Source: Pseudomonas oryzihabitans
GTDB taxonomy: Bacteria > Pseudomonadota > Gammaproteobacteria > Pseudomonadales > Pseudomonadaceae
Assembly: GCF_024652905.1 (NCBI RefSeq)
Contig: NZ_CP102428.1
Location: 4,448,001-4,512,000 of the forward strand
Direction of reading: 5' to 3'
DNA length: 64,000 bases
Shown here: one piece after another, positions 53,426 through 63,428 of the stretch
Numbering within the stretch: position 1 is the stretch's first letter
Layout: every line of letters starts with the position of its first letter
The notes under the pieces: generated by a model
Told to the model about the DNA's origin: nothing
Database searches by the model: none
What the model saw: the letters and a program-made list of their open reading frames with translations, nothing else
Program-made: the position numbers and the translations under genes

Positions 53426-54469
53426 CTACGAAATCCCCCGCCACTGCCGCGGACTCACCTGAAACCACCGCCGAAACGCCCGTGAAAAGGCGCTGGTCTC
53501 CGAATAGCCCAGCAGCGGCGCCAAATCCGTGACCGGCAGCCGCTGCCGCAGGTAGTGCTGCGCCAGGTCGCGGCGGACACCCTCGACCAGCGCCGAGAAG
53601 CTCGCGCCCTGGTCGCGCAGGCGGCGCTGTAGCTGGCTGGTGGACAGGTCCAGGCGGTGGGCGATGGACTCCAGGCTGGGTTCGCCCAGGGGCAGCGCCA
53701 GGCGTACCGAGGCGCGGACCTCTTCGAGCAGTTCCAGCTGCGGCAGGCGCTGGCCGAGTTGGCGGATGGCGTCCTGTACCACCAGCAGGAGCAGCGGATC
53801 GTGGTCGGGCATGGCGCGGTCGCGCAGGTCGGCCTTGGGCACCAGCATGGCGTTGCAGGCCTGGCCGAAGCTGACCGGGGCGTCGAACAGCCGGCGATGC
53901 TCGTGCCAGCCCTCGGGCCGGGGGTGTTCGAACTGCACCGCCCGCGGCGCCCAGGTCGGGCCGAGTACATGGCGCAAGAGGTTGAGCAGCATGCCCAGGG
54001 TCAGCTCGGCGTCCTGGCGGCGGGCGACGATGGCGCCGTGGCGTACCTGGTAGTCGAAGCGCCAGCAATCGCCGGCGTCCACCAGCTGGATCAGGGTGCT
54101 GTGCTGGTGGAAGGGAAAGGCGGCGGCGAAGTTCTGCAGGGCCGCCTCGGCGGTGGGCGAGCAGAGCCCCACGTAACCCAGCAGACCGAGCATCTGCGGC
54201 TTGAACTGCTGCCCGTAGTGCAGCCCGAAATTGTCGCAGCCGGACTGGGCGGCGGCTTCTTCCAGGACCCGGCAGTAGTTGCCCAGCCCCAGGCTCAGGG
54301 TGGGATGCTGCAACTGTTCCGGATCGATGCCGGCGGTGCCGAAGATGCGATCGACATCGCCACCGTGGCTGGCGATGACGGTGTCCAGCCCGCTGGCGGC
54401 AGCGGAGAGCACGCCGAGGTTGCGCGATATTGAGGTCAGGGCGGCGAAACCAGAGGCGGCCAGGGGCAT
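53426..54469 (-). CDS. AraC family regulator divergent from the ethanolamine genes
   Basis: A 347-residue protein with an N-terminal Arabinose_bd-type domain (about residues 25-210) and a C-terminal AraC HTH. The HTH has SLESIAHRLDLSTSQLQRRL and the second helix-turn-helix in LAPLLGYSETSAFSRAFRRW. It reads divergently from eat-eutB-eutC, so it is the likely activator of ethanolamine utilisation, comparable in role to EatR/EutR. Start ATG 54469 matches the protein family, and a longer frame to 54709 is rejected. Confidence 0.86.
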   Translation of the reverse strand: MPLAASGFAALTSISRNLGVLSAAASGLDTVIASHGGDVDRIFGTAGIDPEQLQHPTLSLGLGNYCRVLEEAAAQSGCDNFGLHYGQQFKPQMLGLLGYVGLCSPTAEAALQNFAAAFPFHQHSTLIQLVDAGDCWRFDYQVRHGAIVARRQDAELTLGMLLNLLRHVLGPTWAPRAVQFEHPRPEGWHEHRRLFDAPVSFGQACNAMLVPKADLRDRAMPDHDPLLLLVVQDAIRQLGQRLPQLELLEEVRASVRLALPLGEPSLESIAHRLDLSTSQLQRRLRDQGASFSALVEGVRRDLAQHYLRQRLPVTDLAPLLGYSETSAFSRAFRRWFQVSPRQWRGIS

Positions 54470-54617
54470 GGGGTGGGTCCAGGGAGGGGATCGGCATGAA
54501 TGAAGCAAAGGCTGTGCCCCAGGGTGGCAGTCGATCCAGAGCAGGGACCATAACGTCGAGGGCTTCACGCTATTCGGCCCCTTGATGTGCCCCATCGCAG
54601 GGCGAGGAGTCGGACAT

Positions 54618-54634
54618 CGCACCAGGGTGGTGCG
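54618..54634. promoter_or_regulatory. NtrC-like binding dyad upstream of eat
   Basis: CGCACCAGGGTGGTGCG fits the NtrC consensus TGCACC-N4-TGGTGCA with only the outermost base changed on each side. It is about 80 bases upstream of the GG-N10-GC element. Confidence 0.6.
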
Positions 54635-54667
54635 GCCTTGGGTAGCAGCCTGGGAAGAGGAGTAACG

Positions 54668-54714
54668 CCGACTTGACCCAAGGTCACAGCGGCCGTGCCG
54701 AGCGGTCAAGTCGG
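54668..54714. promoter_or_regulatory. 11-bp perfect inverted repeat overlapping the eat promoter
   Basis: CCGACTTGACC (54668-54678) and GGTCAAGTCGG (54704-54714) are exact inverted copies 25 bases apart. A second pair CCGTGCCG/CGGCACGG is nested around 54693-54719. A regulator dimer pair, or an RNA hairpin, could act here. Confidence 0.55.
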
Positions 54715-54728
54715 CACGGCCCCGGCCT
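54711..54728 (+). promoter_or_regulatory. Candidate sigma-54 promoter for eat-eutB-eutC
   Basis: TCGGCACGGCCCCGGCCT has GG (54713-54714), ten bases, GC (54725-54726), and GGCACG matches the -24 consensus. The -12 half (CGGC) is imperfect. It lies about 80 bases before the eat start. Confidence 0.5.
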
Positions 54729-54808
54729 GTTTAAGCTCGAAAAAGCCGGGCAGCGCGGGATCGCGGTCGCCCATTCGGATCACGTCGCTACAAGGGGAGT
54801 GGCCTGTC

Positions 54809-56173
54809 ATGACCAACGAGAAACTCAAGCCGACCCTCGGCACCCTGCACCTCTGGGGTATCGCCGTGGGTCTGGTGATCTCCGGGGAGTACTTCGGCTG
54901 GAGCTATGGCTGGGGCGTCGCCGGGACCCTGGGCTTTCTGGTTACCGCGCTGGTGGTGGCGGTGATGTACACCTGCTTCATTTTCAGCTTCACCGAGCTG
55001 ACCACCGCCATTCCCCATGCCGGCGGCCCCTTCGCCTACAGCCGCCGCGCCTTCGGCCCCCAGGGCGGTACCATCGCCGGGATCGCCACCCTGATCGAAT
55101 TCGTCTTCGCCCCGCCGGCCATCGCCATGGCCATCGGCGCCTACCTCAATGTGCAGTTTCCCGCCCTCGATCCCAAGCTGTGCGCGGTGGCGGCCTATTT
55201 CATCTTCATGACGCTGAACATCCTCGGGGTGAGCATCGCCGCCACCTTCGAATTGGTGGTAACGGTGCTGGCGGTGATCGAGTTGCTGATCTTCATGGGG
55301 GTGGTGGCGCCGGATTTCAGTCTGGCCAACTTCACCCGCGGTGGCTGGGCCGGGCAGGACCAGTTCTCGCTGGCGGCGGTGGGTGGCATGTTCGCCGCCA
55401 TCCCCTTCGCCATCTGGTTCTTTCTCGCCATCGAGGGCGCGGCCATGGCCGCCGAGGAAGCCAAGGACCCCAAGCGCACCATTCCCAAGGCCTACATCGC
55501 CGGCATCCTCACCCTGGTGACCCTGGCCATCGGCGTGATGATCTTCGCTGGCGGCGTGGGCGACTGGCGGGCGCTGTCCAACATCAACGATCCGCTGCCC
55601 CAGGCCATGAAGGGAGTGGTGGGCGAGGGCTCCGTGTGGCTGCACCTGCTGGTGGGCATCGGCCTGTTCGGGCTGGTGGCCAGCTTCCACGGCATCATCC
55701 TCGGCTATTCCCGGCAATTCTTCGCCCTGGCCCGCGCCGGCTTTTTGCCCCACGGCCTGGCCAAGCTGTCGCGCTTCCAGACGCCGCACCGGGCGGTGCT
55801 GGCCGGCGGCGTGGTGGGCATCGCCGCCATCTTCAGCGACGGGGTGATCAGCCTGCAGGGCATGACCCTGACCGCCGCCATGATCACCATGAGCGTGTTC
55901 GGCGCCATCGTCATGTACATCATGAGCATGCTCAGCCTGTTCAAGCTGCGCCGCAGCGAGCCGAACCTGGAGCGCACCTTCCGCGCCCCGGGCTATCCGG
56001 TGGTGCCAGCCATCGCCCTGGTGCTGGCGGTGGTCTGCCTGATCGCCATGGTCTGGTACAACCCGGTGATCGCCAGCGTCTTCGTGGTGCTGATGGTGAT
56101 AGGCGCGCTGGTCTGCGGTCTCAGCCGTAGACAGGGCGACATTGCACCCGACGCCGCCTTCGGCGAGGCCTGA
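54809..56173 (+). CDS. eat: Ethanolamine permease (Eat)
   Basis: A 454-residue, 12-helix APC-superfamily transporter. The conserved opening TLHLWGIAVGLVISGEYFGW and FTELTTAIPHAGGPFAY are near residues 12-31 and 62-78, and KDPKRTIPKAYIAG is near 225. It lies immediately upstream of eutB (22 bases), and such permeases import ethanolamine in pseudomonads. The ATG at 54809 follows GGGGAGTGGCCTGTC. Confidence 0.9.
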   Translation: MTNEKLKPTLGTLHLWGIAVGLVISGEYFGWSYGWGVAGTLGFLVTALVVAVMYTCFIFSFTELTTAIPHAGGPFAYSRRAFGPQGGTIAGIATLIEFVFAPPAIAMAIGAYLNVQFPALDPKLCAVAAYFIFMTLNILGVSIAATFELVVTVLAVIELLIFMGVVAPDFSLANFTRGGWAGQDQFSLAAVGGMFAAIPFAIWFFLAIEGAAMAAEEAKDPKRTIPKAYIAGILTLVTLAIGVMIFAGGVGDWRALSNINDPLPQAMKGVVGEGSVWLHLLVGIGLFGLVASFHGIILGYSRQFFALARAGFLPHGLAKLSRFQTPHRAVLAGGVVGIAAIFSDGVISLQGMTLTAAMITMSVFGAIVMYIMSMLSLFKLRRSEPNLERTFRAPGYPVVPAIALVLAVVCLIAMVWYNPVIASVFVVLMVIGALVCGLSRRQGDIAPDAAFGEA

Positions 56174-56195
56174 GCAGCGCAACCCGGGAGGTAGC

Positions 56196-57587
56196 ATGAG
56201 CGGTTTCCAGCATAGCGTGGGCGGCCAGACCTGGCGTTTCGCCGATCTCAAGGAACTGCTGGCCAAGGCCACCCCGGCGCGTTCCGGGGATGTCCTGGCC
56301 GGAGTCGCCGCCGGCAGCGACGTGGAGCGGGTGGCGGCGCAGATGGCGCTGGCCGAGGTGCCGCTCAAGCACTTTCTCAGCGAGGCGGTGATTCCCTATG
56401 AGGCCGATGAGGTCACCCGGCTGATCATCGACAGCCACGATGCCCAGGCCTTCGCGCCGGTCGCCCATCTCACCGTGGGCGGCTTCCGCGACTGGCTGTT
56501 GGGTGCGGCGGCCGACGAGACCAGTCTCGCCGCCCTGGCGCCGGGACTGACCCCGGAGATGGTCGCCGCGGTGTCCAAGATCATGCGCATCCAGGACCTG
56601 ATCCTGGTGGCGCAGAAGGTCCGCGTGGTGACCCGCTTTCGCAACACCATCGGCCTGCGTGGACGGCTGTCGACCCGGCTGCAGCCCAATCACCCGACCG
56701 ACGATCCGGCCGGCATCGCCGCCAGCGTCCTCGATGGCCTGCTCTACGGCAACGGCGATGCGGTGATCGGCATCAACCCGGCCACCGACAGCACCAGCGG
56801 CATTTGCGAGCTGCTGAAGATGCTTGATGCGGTGATCCAGCGCTACGAGATCCCGACCCAGGCCTGCGTCCTGACCCACGTCACCACCAGCATCGCCGCC
56901 ATCGAGCGCGGTGCGCCGGTGGACCTGGTGTTCCAGTCCATCGCCGGCACCCAGGGCGCCAACGAAAGCTTCGGCATCAGCCTGGCGCTGCTGCAGGAGG
57001 GCTATGAAGCCGGACTGTCGCAGCGACGCGGCACCCTGGGCGACAACCTCATGTATTTCGAAACGGGGCAGGGTAGTGCGCTGTCGGCCGGCGCCCACCA
57101 TGGCGTCGATCAGCAGACCTGCGAGGTGCGCGCCTACGCCGTGGCCCGTCAATTCAAACCGCTGCTGGTGAATACCGTGGTCGGCTTCATCGGCCCCGAG
57201 TACCTCTACAACGGCAAGCAGATCATCCGCGCCGGGCTGGAGGATCACTTCTGCGGCAAGCTGCTCGGCGTGCCCATGGGTTGCGACATCTGCTACACCA
57301 ACCATGCCGAGGCCGATCAGGATGACATGGACATGCTGCTGACCCTGCTGGGCGCGGCGGGTATCAACTTCATCATGGGCATCCCGGGCTCGGACGACGT
57401 GATGCTCAACTACCAGACCACCTCCTTCCACGACGCCCTCTATGCCCGCCAGGTGCTGGGCCTGCAACCGGCACCGGAATTCGCCGCCTGGCTCGACCGC
57501 CTGGGCATCCTGCGCCTGGAGGACGGCCGCTTCCGCCTCGGCGAGGGCCTGCCGGCGCCGTTCCAGCGGGTGTTGGCGCAGATTTGA
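56196..57587 (+). CDS. eutB: Ethanolamine ammonia-lyase large subunit
   Basis: A 463-residue coenzyme-B12-dependent subunit with family stretches GYDADEVTRLI-like opening, NHPTDDPAGIAASVLDGLLY near 165-185, INPATDSTSGICELLKMLD and GCDICYTNHAEADQDDMD near 370. With EutC it converts ethanolamine to acetaldehyde and ammonia. The ribosome site GGGAGGTAGC precedes the ATG. No EutA reactivase or aldehyde dehydrogenase is adjacent in the window. Confidence 0.94.
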   Translation: MSGFQHSVGGQTWRFADLKELLAKATPARSGDVLAGVAAGSDVERVAAQMALAEVPLKHFLSEAVIPYEADEVTRLIIDSHDAQAFAPVAHLTVGGFRDWLLGAAADETSLAALAPGLTPEMVAAVSKIMRIQDLILVAQKVRVVTRFRNTIGLRGRLSTRLQPNHPTDDPAGIAASVLDGLLYGNGDAVIGINPATDSTSGICELLKMLDAVIQRYEIPTQACVLTHVTTSIAAIERGAPVDLVFQSIAGTQGANESFGISLALLQEGYEAGLSQRRGTLGDNLMYFETGQGSALSAGAHHGVDQQTCEVRAYAVARQFKPLLVNTVVGFIGPEYLYNGKQIIRAGLEDHFCGKLLGVPMGCDICYTNHAEADQDDMDMLLTLLGAAGINFIMGIPGSDDVMLNYQTTSFHDALYARQVLGLQPAPEFAAWLDRLGILRLEDGRFRLGEGLPAPFQRVLAQI

Positions 57588-57597
57588 ATGGTTTTTC

Positions 57598-57763
57598 GTA
57601 GGTTGGGCTGAGCGTTAGCGAAGCCCAACGTTGCCAGGCTCGACTCGTGCCTGTTGGGCTTCGACGGTGGAGCCATCTCAACCCAACCTACGAAAGGGCC
57701 GAGTGCCAGCCCCAATCCTTGCTTGTCGGGCTTCGACGATGAAGCCGTCTCAACCCAACCTAC
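57598..57763. repeat. Three REP copies between eutB and eutC
   Basis: GTAG-type copies at 57598-57629 (forward), 57653-57691 and 57725-57763 (reverse), the latter two with GACGGTGGAGCC or GACGATGAAGCC inserts. They occupy almost the entire 189-base eutB-eutC gap, and the eutC ribosome site GAGGAGG starts just after the last copy. Confidence 0.85.
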
Positions 57764-57776
57764 CGAGGAGGTTGCC

Positions 57777-58592
57777 ATGAAGGACGCCGACACCGCACGT
57801 CCCGATCCCTGGGCCGAATTGCGTCGCCTGACCCCGGCGCGGATCGCCCTCGGTCGCGCCGGCACCAGCCTGCCCACCGCTGCCCAGCTGGACTTCCAGG
57901 CCGCCCATGCCCAGGCCCGCGATGCGGTACACCTGGCCTTCGACCACCAGGCGCTGCATGAAGGCCTGACCGCCCAGGGCCGCGAGACCCTGGTGCTCAG
58001 GAGCGCCGCGCCGGATCGACACACCTATCTGCAGCGCCCCGACCTGGGGCGCAGGCTGTCCGCGGAGTCCGCTCGCGAACTCCAGGCCTATGCCGCCGAG
58101 CATCCCGAGGGCTTCGACGTCGCCGTGGTCATCGCCGACGGCCTCTCGGCCCTGGCGGTGCATCGCCATGCGCTACCGTTCCTGGAGCGCCTGGCCGACC
58201 AAGCCGGAGCCGAGGGCTGGCGCTGGGCGCCGGTGACGCTGGTGGAGCAGGGGCGGGTGGCGGTGGGCGACGAGATCGGCGGTCTGCTCAGGGCGCGCCT
58301 GCTGGTGATGCTCATCGGCGAGCGCCCGGGCCTGAGTTCGCCCGACAGTCTCGGCCTCTACTTCACCTACGGGCCGCGCCCGGGCCTCAACGATGCCTAT
58401 CGCAACTGCATCTCCAACGTGCGCCTGGAGGGCCTCGCCTACGGCCTGGCGGCGCACAAGCTGCTCTACCTGATGCGCGAAGCGGATCGCCGCAAGCTCT
58501 CCGGCGTGCAACTCAAGGATGAGGCCGAGGTGCCGCTGCTGGAGGGTGGGGAAGAAAACGCCCGAGTGGGAAATTTCCTGACGGCGTCTTAG
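57777..58592 (+). CDS. eutC: Ethanolamine ammonia-lyase small subunit
   Basis: A 271-residue subunit with the typical opening [20 protein letters not shown] near 10-29, [17 protein letters not shown] near 80 and [18 protein letters not shown] near 205-222. It provides part of the cobalamin-binding interface. The ATG at 57777 has a strong ribosome site (GAGGAGG) directly following REP sequence. It ends 5 bases before the convergent ankyrin gene's stop. Confidence 0.94.
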   Translation: MKDADTARPDPWAELRRLTPARIALGRAGTSLPTAAQLDFQAAHAQARDAVHLAFDHQALHEGLTAQGRETLVLRSAAPDRHTYLQRPDLGRRLSAESARELQAYAAEHPEGFDVAVVIADGLSALAVHRHALPFLERLADQAGAEGWRWAPVTLVEQGRVAVGDEIGGLLRARLLVMLIGERPGLSSPDSLGLYFTYGPRPGLNDAYRNCISNVRLEGLAYGLAAHKLLYLMREADRRKLSGVQLKDEAEVPLLEGGEENARVGNFLTAS

Positions 58593-58597
58593 GGGGT

Positions 58598-59092
58598 TCA
58601 GGGACGCGCGCTGGCTTGACGATGCCTGTCCAGCAGGCGGTCGATTGCACTGCGATCGAGGGGCCGTTTCTGTTTTAGAAAGCCCTGCAGCTGATAGGAA
58701 TTCCAACCATCCGACGCCTTGCCCGGACGCCGGATAGGTCGCTGCGGATCGGCACCGTAGCGCAACAGCAGTGCGACCAGATCCGGCCGATTGAAGAGGA
58801 TGGCGGCGTTGAGTGGTGTCAGGCCGCCAGCGTCGACAGGTTCATCGGCCGGGCAGCCGGCAGCCAGGGCAGTCTGCGCCATCTGCAAGAGCATTTTCCG
58901 GCTCATTCCTGGCTCATCGTAGTTGGCGCCGACAAAGCCCAGCGTTGGTTGAGTCCGAATTTTCCCGCCCGTGGTGAGGCCTAGCAGGCAGCCGCGTTCA
59001 TCGATCACCTTGATGCCAGGGTCGGCCTGACTGCTGTCGGCCAGCGCCAGCAGCGCTACCAGACCCAGCGTCTGAAATAGGAAAGTGCGCAT
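58598..59092 (-). CDS. Secreted ankyrin-repeat protein
   Basis: A 164-residue protein with a signal peptide (MRTFLFQTLGLVALLALADSSQA) and at least one clear ankyrin repeat (GLTPLNAAILFNRPDLVALLLRYGADP, read in part, near residues 92-118). A cysteine pair (GCLLGL and GCPADEP) may form a disulfide. Small exported ankyrin proteins often pair with periplasmic partners such as catalase in Pseudomonas, but none is adjacent here. Confidence 0.78.
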   Translation of the reverse strand: MRTFLFQTLGLVALLALADSSQADPGIKVIDERGCLLGLTTGGKIRTQPTLGFVGANYDEPGMSRKMLLQMAQTALAAGCPADEPVDAGGLTPLNAAILFNRPDLVALLLRYGADPQRPIRRPGKASDGWNSYQLQGFLKQKRPLDRSAIDRLLDRHRQASARP

Positions 59093-59113
59093 GGTCCCTC
59101 GCTAGCTGGCCGA

Positions 59114-59542
59114 TCAACCCAGCGCCTTGCGCAGGAAGTACCGCGCAAAGCCCGGCGGATAGTCCGCCAGCTCGCCGAAGACTTCATAGCCCAGGCGCTC
59201 GTAGAAGCCGCGGGCCTGGAACTCATGGGTGTCGAGCCAGGCGCCGTGGCAACCGCGGCTGCTCGCCTCGGCCTCGGCGCGCAGCAGCAACTCGCGGCCG
59301 GCGCCCTGGCCGCGGACGGCCTCGTCCACCGCCAGCAACTGCACGGTCAGCCAGCCATAGCCGGTATAGCCCCAGAGTCCGCCCAGGGATTCATCGCCGC
59401 GGGTCAGGCTGATGACCAGGGGACGATAACCGCTCGGTCCGGCCTGGGCTTCGTTGTACCGCCGCAGCGGCGCGGCGATGACCTGGCGTAGATCCTCGTG
59501 TGCCTCGTCGGTCAGGTGGTAGTCCAGCGGCGCTACGGGCAT
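59114..59542 (-). CDS. GNAT family N-acetyltransferase
   Basis: A 142-residue protein with the acetyl-CoA loop AVDEAVRGQGAGRELL near residue 75 and the C-terminal ARGFYERLGYEVFG near 115. The ATG at 59542 fits the domain start, and a longer frame to 59641 adds an Arg-rich leader without support. It is separated by 127 bases from the divergent hydrolase gene. Substrate unknown. Confidence 0.85.
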   Translation of the reverse strand: MPVAPLDYHLTDEAHEDLRQVIAAPLRRYNEAQAGPSGYRPLVISLTRGDESLGGLWGYTGYGWLTVQLLAVDEAVRGQGAGRELLLRAEAEASSRGCHGAWLDTHEFQARGFYERLGYEVFGELADYPPGFARYFLRKALG

Positions 59543-59669
59543 GGCGAAGGTCTCCAGAAGAGGGTTGCCTGAGCATAGCGCAGCACCGCTGCGTGACCGC
59601 CGGGTTCTGCCGCTTTCGCCGCGCCGGCCTTGGGGTAGCATGACCCTTTACCCATTTCGCGGGGGAGCC

Positions 59670-60575
59670 ATGGACATACGTGAAGGTCGCGCCCGGGTTG
59701 GTGCCCTCGAACTGGCCTATGAGGACTGGGGCGATCCCGCCGATCCGGCGCTGCTGCTGATCATGGGCTTTGGCGCCCAGTTGCTGCTCTGGCCGGAAGG
59801 CTTCTGCGAGGCCCTGGTCCGCCGGGGCCTGCGGGTGATCCGTTTCGATAACCGCGACGTCGGCCAGTCCTCGCGGCTGAGCTGGCCAGGTGGACGGCCG
59901 CCTTCGCTGTGGCCGGTGCTGGGGCGGGCGCAACTGGGCAAGCCCAGTGCGGTGCCCTATCGCCTGGAAGCCATGGCCGCCGATGCGGTCGGGCTGCTCG
60001 ATCACCTGGGGCTGGAGCGCGCCTTCGTGCTGGGCGGCTCCATGGGCGGCATGATCGCGCAGATCCTCGCCGCCGACTGGCCGCAGCGGGTCGCGCGGCT
60101 CGGCATCCTGTTCTCGTCGACCAATCAGCCGCTGTTGCCGCCGCCTTCGCTCAAGCTACTCGGCAGCCTGCTGCTGCGTCCGCCAGCCGATCTGCCGGCG
60201 GAAGCGGCGCTCGTCCGACAGAAGGCCCTGTTGCGCGGCATCGAGAGCCCGCGCTATCGGCAGAGCGACGCCGATCTCGAACGGCTGGTGCAACGGATCC
60301 TGGCGCGCGGTGTGGATGTGGACGGGGTGCAGCGGCAGCTGTTCGCCCTGCTCGGCAGCGGCGATCTGCGGCCCTTTGCCCGGCGCATCCAGGCGCCGAC
60401 CCTGGTGGTCCATGGGGCGCGGGATCCGCTGTTGCGTCCGGCCTGTGGCCGCGCTGTGGCCCGAGCCATTCCTGGTGCCCGCTTCGAGCTGATACCCGAC
60501 ATGGCCCACGACCTGCCGGCGCCGCTCTGGCCGAGACTGAGCGAGCTGTTCGCCGACTTCTTCCTGGCGCCCTGA
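59670..60575 (+). CDS. Alpha/beta hydrolase
   Basis: A 301-residue protein with the oxyanion region LLLIMGFGAQLLLWPEGFC near 28-46 and RFDNRDVGQSSR. The nucleophile elbow GGSMGG is near residue 121-126, the acid in VVHGARDPLLRP near 245-256 and the histidine in MAHDLP near 278. The GGGGGAGCC site precedes ATG 59670. Reaction unknown. It is not part of the rut operon, which reads from the far side of rutR. Confidence 0.86.
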   Translation: MDIREGRARVGALELAYEDWGDPADPALLLIMGFGAQLLLWPEGFCEALVRRGLRVIRFDNRDVGQSSRLSWPGGRPPSLWPVLGRAQLGKPSAVPYRLEAMAADAVGLLDHLGLERAFVLGGSMGGMIAQILAADWPQRVARLGILFSSTNQPLLPPPSLKLLGSLLLRPPADLPAEAALVRQKALLRGIESPRYRQSDADLERLVQRILARGVDVDGVQRQLFALLGSGDLRPFARRIQAPTLVVHGARDPLLRPACGRAVARAIPGARFELIPDMAHDLPAPLWPRLSELFADFFLAP

Positions 60576-60583
60576 GCTGGGCT

Positions 60584-61264
60584 TCAGCCTCTGAGGCGCG
60601 GTCGCAGCCCGTCGATGAGCAGGGTTTCCAGGCCGCGCAGAACCTCGTCGAAGAAGGCTGGATCCTGCAAGGTACGGCCACAGAGTGCCTGCACCTGGAC
60701 CCTGAAGTCCGCATAGTGTTGGGTGGTGGCCCAGAGGCTGAACAGCAGCTGGTACGGATCCACCGGTGCCAGCCGGCCGGCCTCGATCCAGGTACGGATC
60801 ACCCGGGCCTTCTCGTCTATCAGGTCGTGCAGGCTGCCCTGCAATTCCGGCAGCAGCAGGGGCGCGCCCTGGACCATCTCCAGGCAGAACAGCCGGGACT
60901 CGGCAGGATAGTCGCGGGACATCTCCAGCTTCTGGCGCAGATAGTCGCGCAGGGCGTCGAGGGGTTCCTGGTCTTCGCTGAAGGTGCGCAGGGGATTCAG
61001 CCAGGTCGCCAGCAGCTGACGCAGCACGGCGACATAGAGCTCTTCCTTGTTGCTGAAATAGTAGAGCAGGTTGGTCTTGGAGACGTCCGCCTGCAGTGCC
61101 ACCTGGTCCAGACTGGCGCCGTGCAGGCCGAAGCGGGAAAAGATATCGAGCGCTGCGCTGAGGATCTGGGCGCGTTTGGCTTCTATCTGGCGCTGCCGGC
61201 GTTGCTGGGCGGCAGGGCTGGGTTGACGCGGCTTGCGTGGCGGAAGATCACTGGCCTGACTCAC
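60584..61264 (-). CDS. rutR: TetR family regulator RutR
   Basis: A 226-residue regulator with an N-terminal TetR HTH (ILSAALDIFSRFGLHGASLD) and a ligand domain. The GTG at 61264 has an AAGGAG site 6 bases away, so it is the start. It is divergent from rutA, as in E. coli. RutR senses uracil (and thymine) and represses rut genes. A RutR-type palindrome lies in the intergenic region. Confidence 0.9.
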   Translation of the reverse strand: MSQASDLPPRKPRQPSPAAQQRRQRQIEAKRAQILSAALDIFSRFGLHGASLDQVALQADVSKTNLLYYFSNKEELYVAVLRQLLATWLNPLRTFSEDQEPLDALRDYLRQKLEMSRDYPAESRLFCLEMVQGAPLLLPELQGSLHDLIDEKARVIRTWIEAGRLAPVDPYQLLFSLWATTQHYADFRVQVQALCGRTLQDPAFFDEVLRGLETLLIDGLRPRLRG

Positions 61265-61434
61265 GAACTGCTCCTTGGGCCTTCTTGGACATCTGACGCG
61301 GGCCGGCTGCAGGCGCGGTCGTTGAGCTTCGCACCGTCCTGGTGACGAATCACCGGCGGACCCCGAAGGGTAGCGCGCCGGTCTCCAAACTCTAGCATGG
61401 CCCGACACCCTGCATGCCCCGGATTCGGGCGCCT

Positions 61435-61451
61435 TGCACAAACTGGGTGCT
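61435..61451. promoter_or_regulatory. NtrC-like binding site upstream of rutA
   Basis: TGCACAAACTGGGTGCT has TGCAC-N6-GGTGC, 17 bases in total, as expected for an NtrC dimer site. It is about 90 bases upstream of the sigma-54-type element, typical for an enhancer. Confidence 0.55.
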
Positions 61452-61459
61452 CTGATCTG

Positions 61460-61471
61460 GACCAAGTGGTC
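61460..61471. promoter_or_regulatory. RutR operator
   Basis: GACCAAGTGGTC is a perfect palindrome and matches the core of the known RutR consensus TTGACCA-N2-TGGTCAA. It lies 8 bases after the NtrC-like site, so RutR may interfere with enhancer binding. Confidence 0.72.
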
Positions 61472-61525
61472 TGGAGATATTTCGAGATTTCTCCCAAGTG
61501 TTTGATTGGCTTGAAATTTCAAGAC

Positions 61526-61542
61526 TTGGCAAGCTTTCTGCT
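61526..61542 (+). promoter_or_regulatory. Sigma-54-type promoter for the rut operon
   Basis: TTGGCAAGCTTTCTGCT has GG (61528-61529), ten bases, GC (61540-61541), and GGCA and TGCT match the -24 and -12 elements. It is about 65 bases before the rutA start. E. coli rut is NtrC/sigma-54 dependent, in line with this reading. Confidence 0.6.
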
Positions 61543-61606
61543 CCGATCCTGCAGCCACGGCGCATCTCGATGCGCCTCGATTCCTGACTGCGGGAGAGTG
61601 CGAGCG

Positions 61607-62694
<1,088 letters not shown>

Positions 62695-62695
<1 letters not shown>

Positions 62696-63423
62696 TGAAC
62701 GCTGTGGAAACCCTGGCGGGCTATGCCCTGCCTGCGAGCGATACCGAAGCCCTGACTCTGCCGGCGCGTCCCGAACCGCTGCGGCTCAAGGTCAGCGAGA
62801 CGGCCCTGATCGTGGTGGACATGCAGAACGCCTATGCCAGCCAGGGTGGCTACCTGGATCTGGCCGGTTTCGATGTCTCGGCCACCGGCCCGGTGATCGA
62901 GAACGTCGCCGCGGTGGTGGAGACCGCCCGCGGCGCGGGTATCCAGGTGGTCTGGTTCCAGAACGGCTGGGACCCGGAGTACCGCGAGGCGGGTGGCCCC
63001 GGTTCGCCCAACTGGCACAAGTCCAATGCCCTCAAGACCATGCGCAGGAGACCCGAGCTGCAGGGGCAATTGCTGGCCAGGGGCGGCTGGGACTACGCCC
63101 TGGTGGATCGGCTGCAGCCGGCGGCCGCCGATCTGGTGGTGCCCAAGACCCGCTACAGCGGCTTTTACAACACCCACCTGGACAGCCTGCTGCGCGCCCG
63201 TGGCATCCGCAACCTGGTGTTTGTCGGCGTCGCCACCAACGTCTGCGTGGAGTCGACCCTGAGGGACGGCTTCTTCCTCGAATACTTCGGCGTCTGCCTG
63301 CACGACGCCTGCCACCAGGCCGGCCCGCGCTCGGCCCACGACGCCGCGCTGTTCAACATCGAGACCTTCTTCGGCTGGGTCGCCAGCTGCGCCGATTTCC
63401 ACACCACCTTCGCCAAGGACTAG
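62695..63423 (+). CDS. rutB: Ureidoacrylate amidohydrolase RutB
   Basis: A 242-residue cysteine hydrolase of the isochorismatase fold. The triad is readable as Asp in VVDMQNAY near 42, Lys in [10 protein letters not shown] near 150 and Cys in [11 protein letters not shown] near 183. It releases ammonia and CO2 from (peroxy)ureidoacrylate. Starts one base inside the rutA stop. Confidence 0.95.
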
Positions 63424-63428
63424 CCAGC

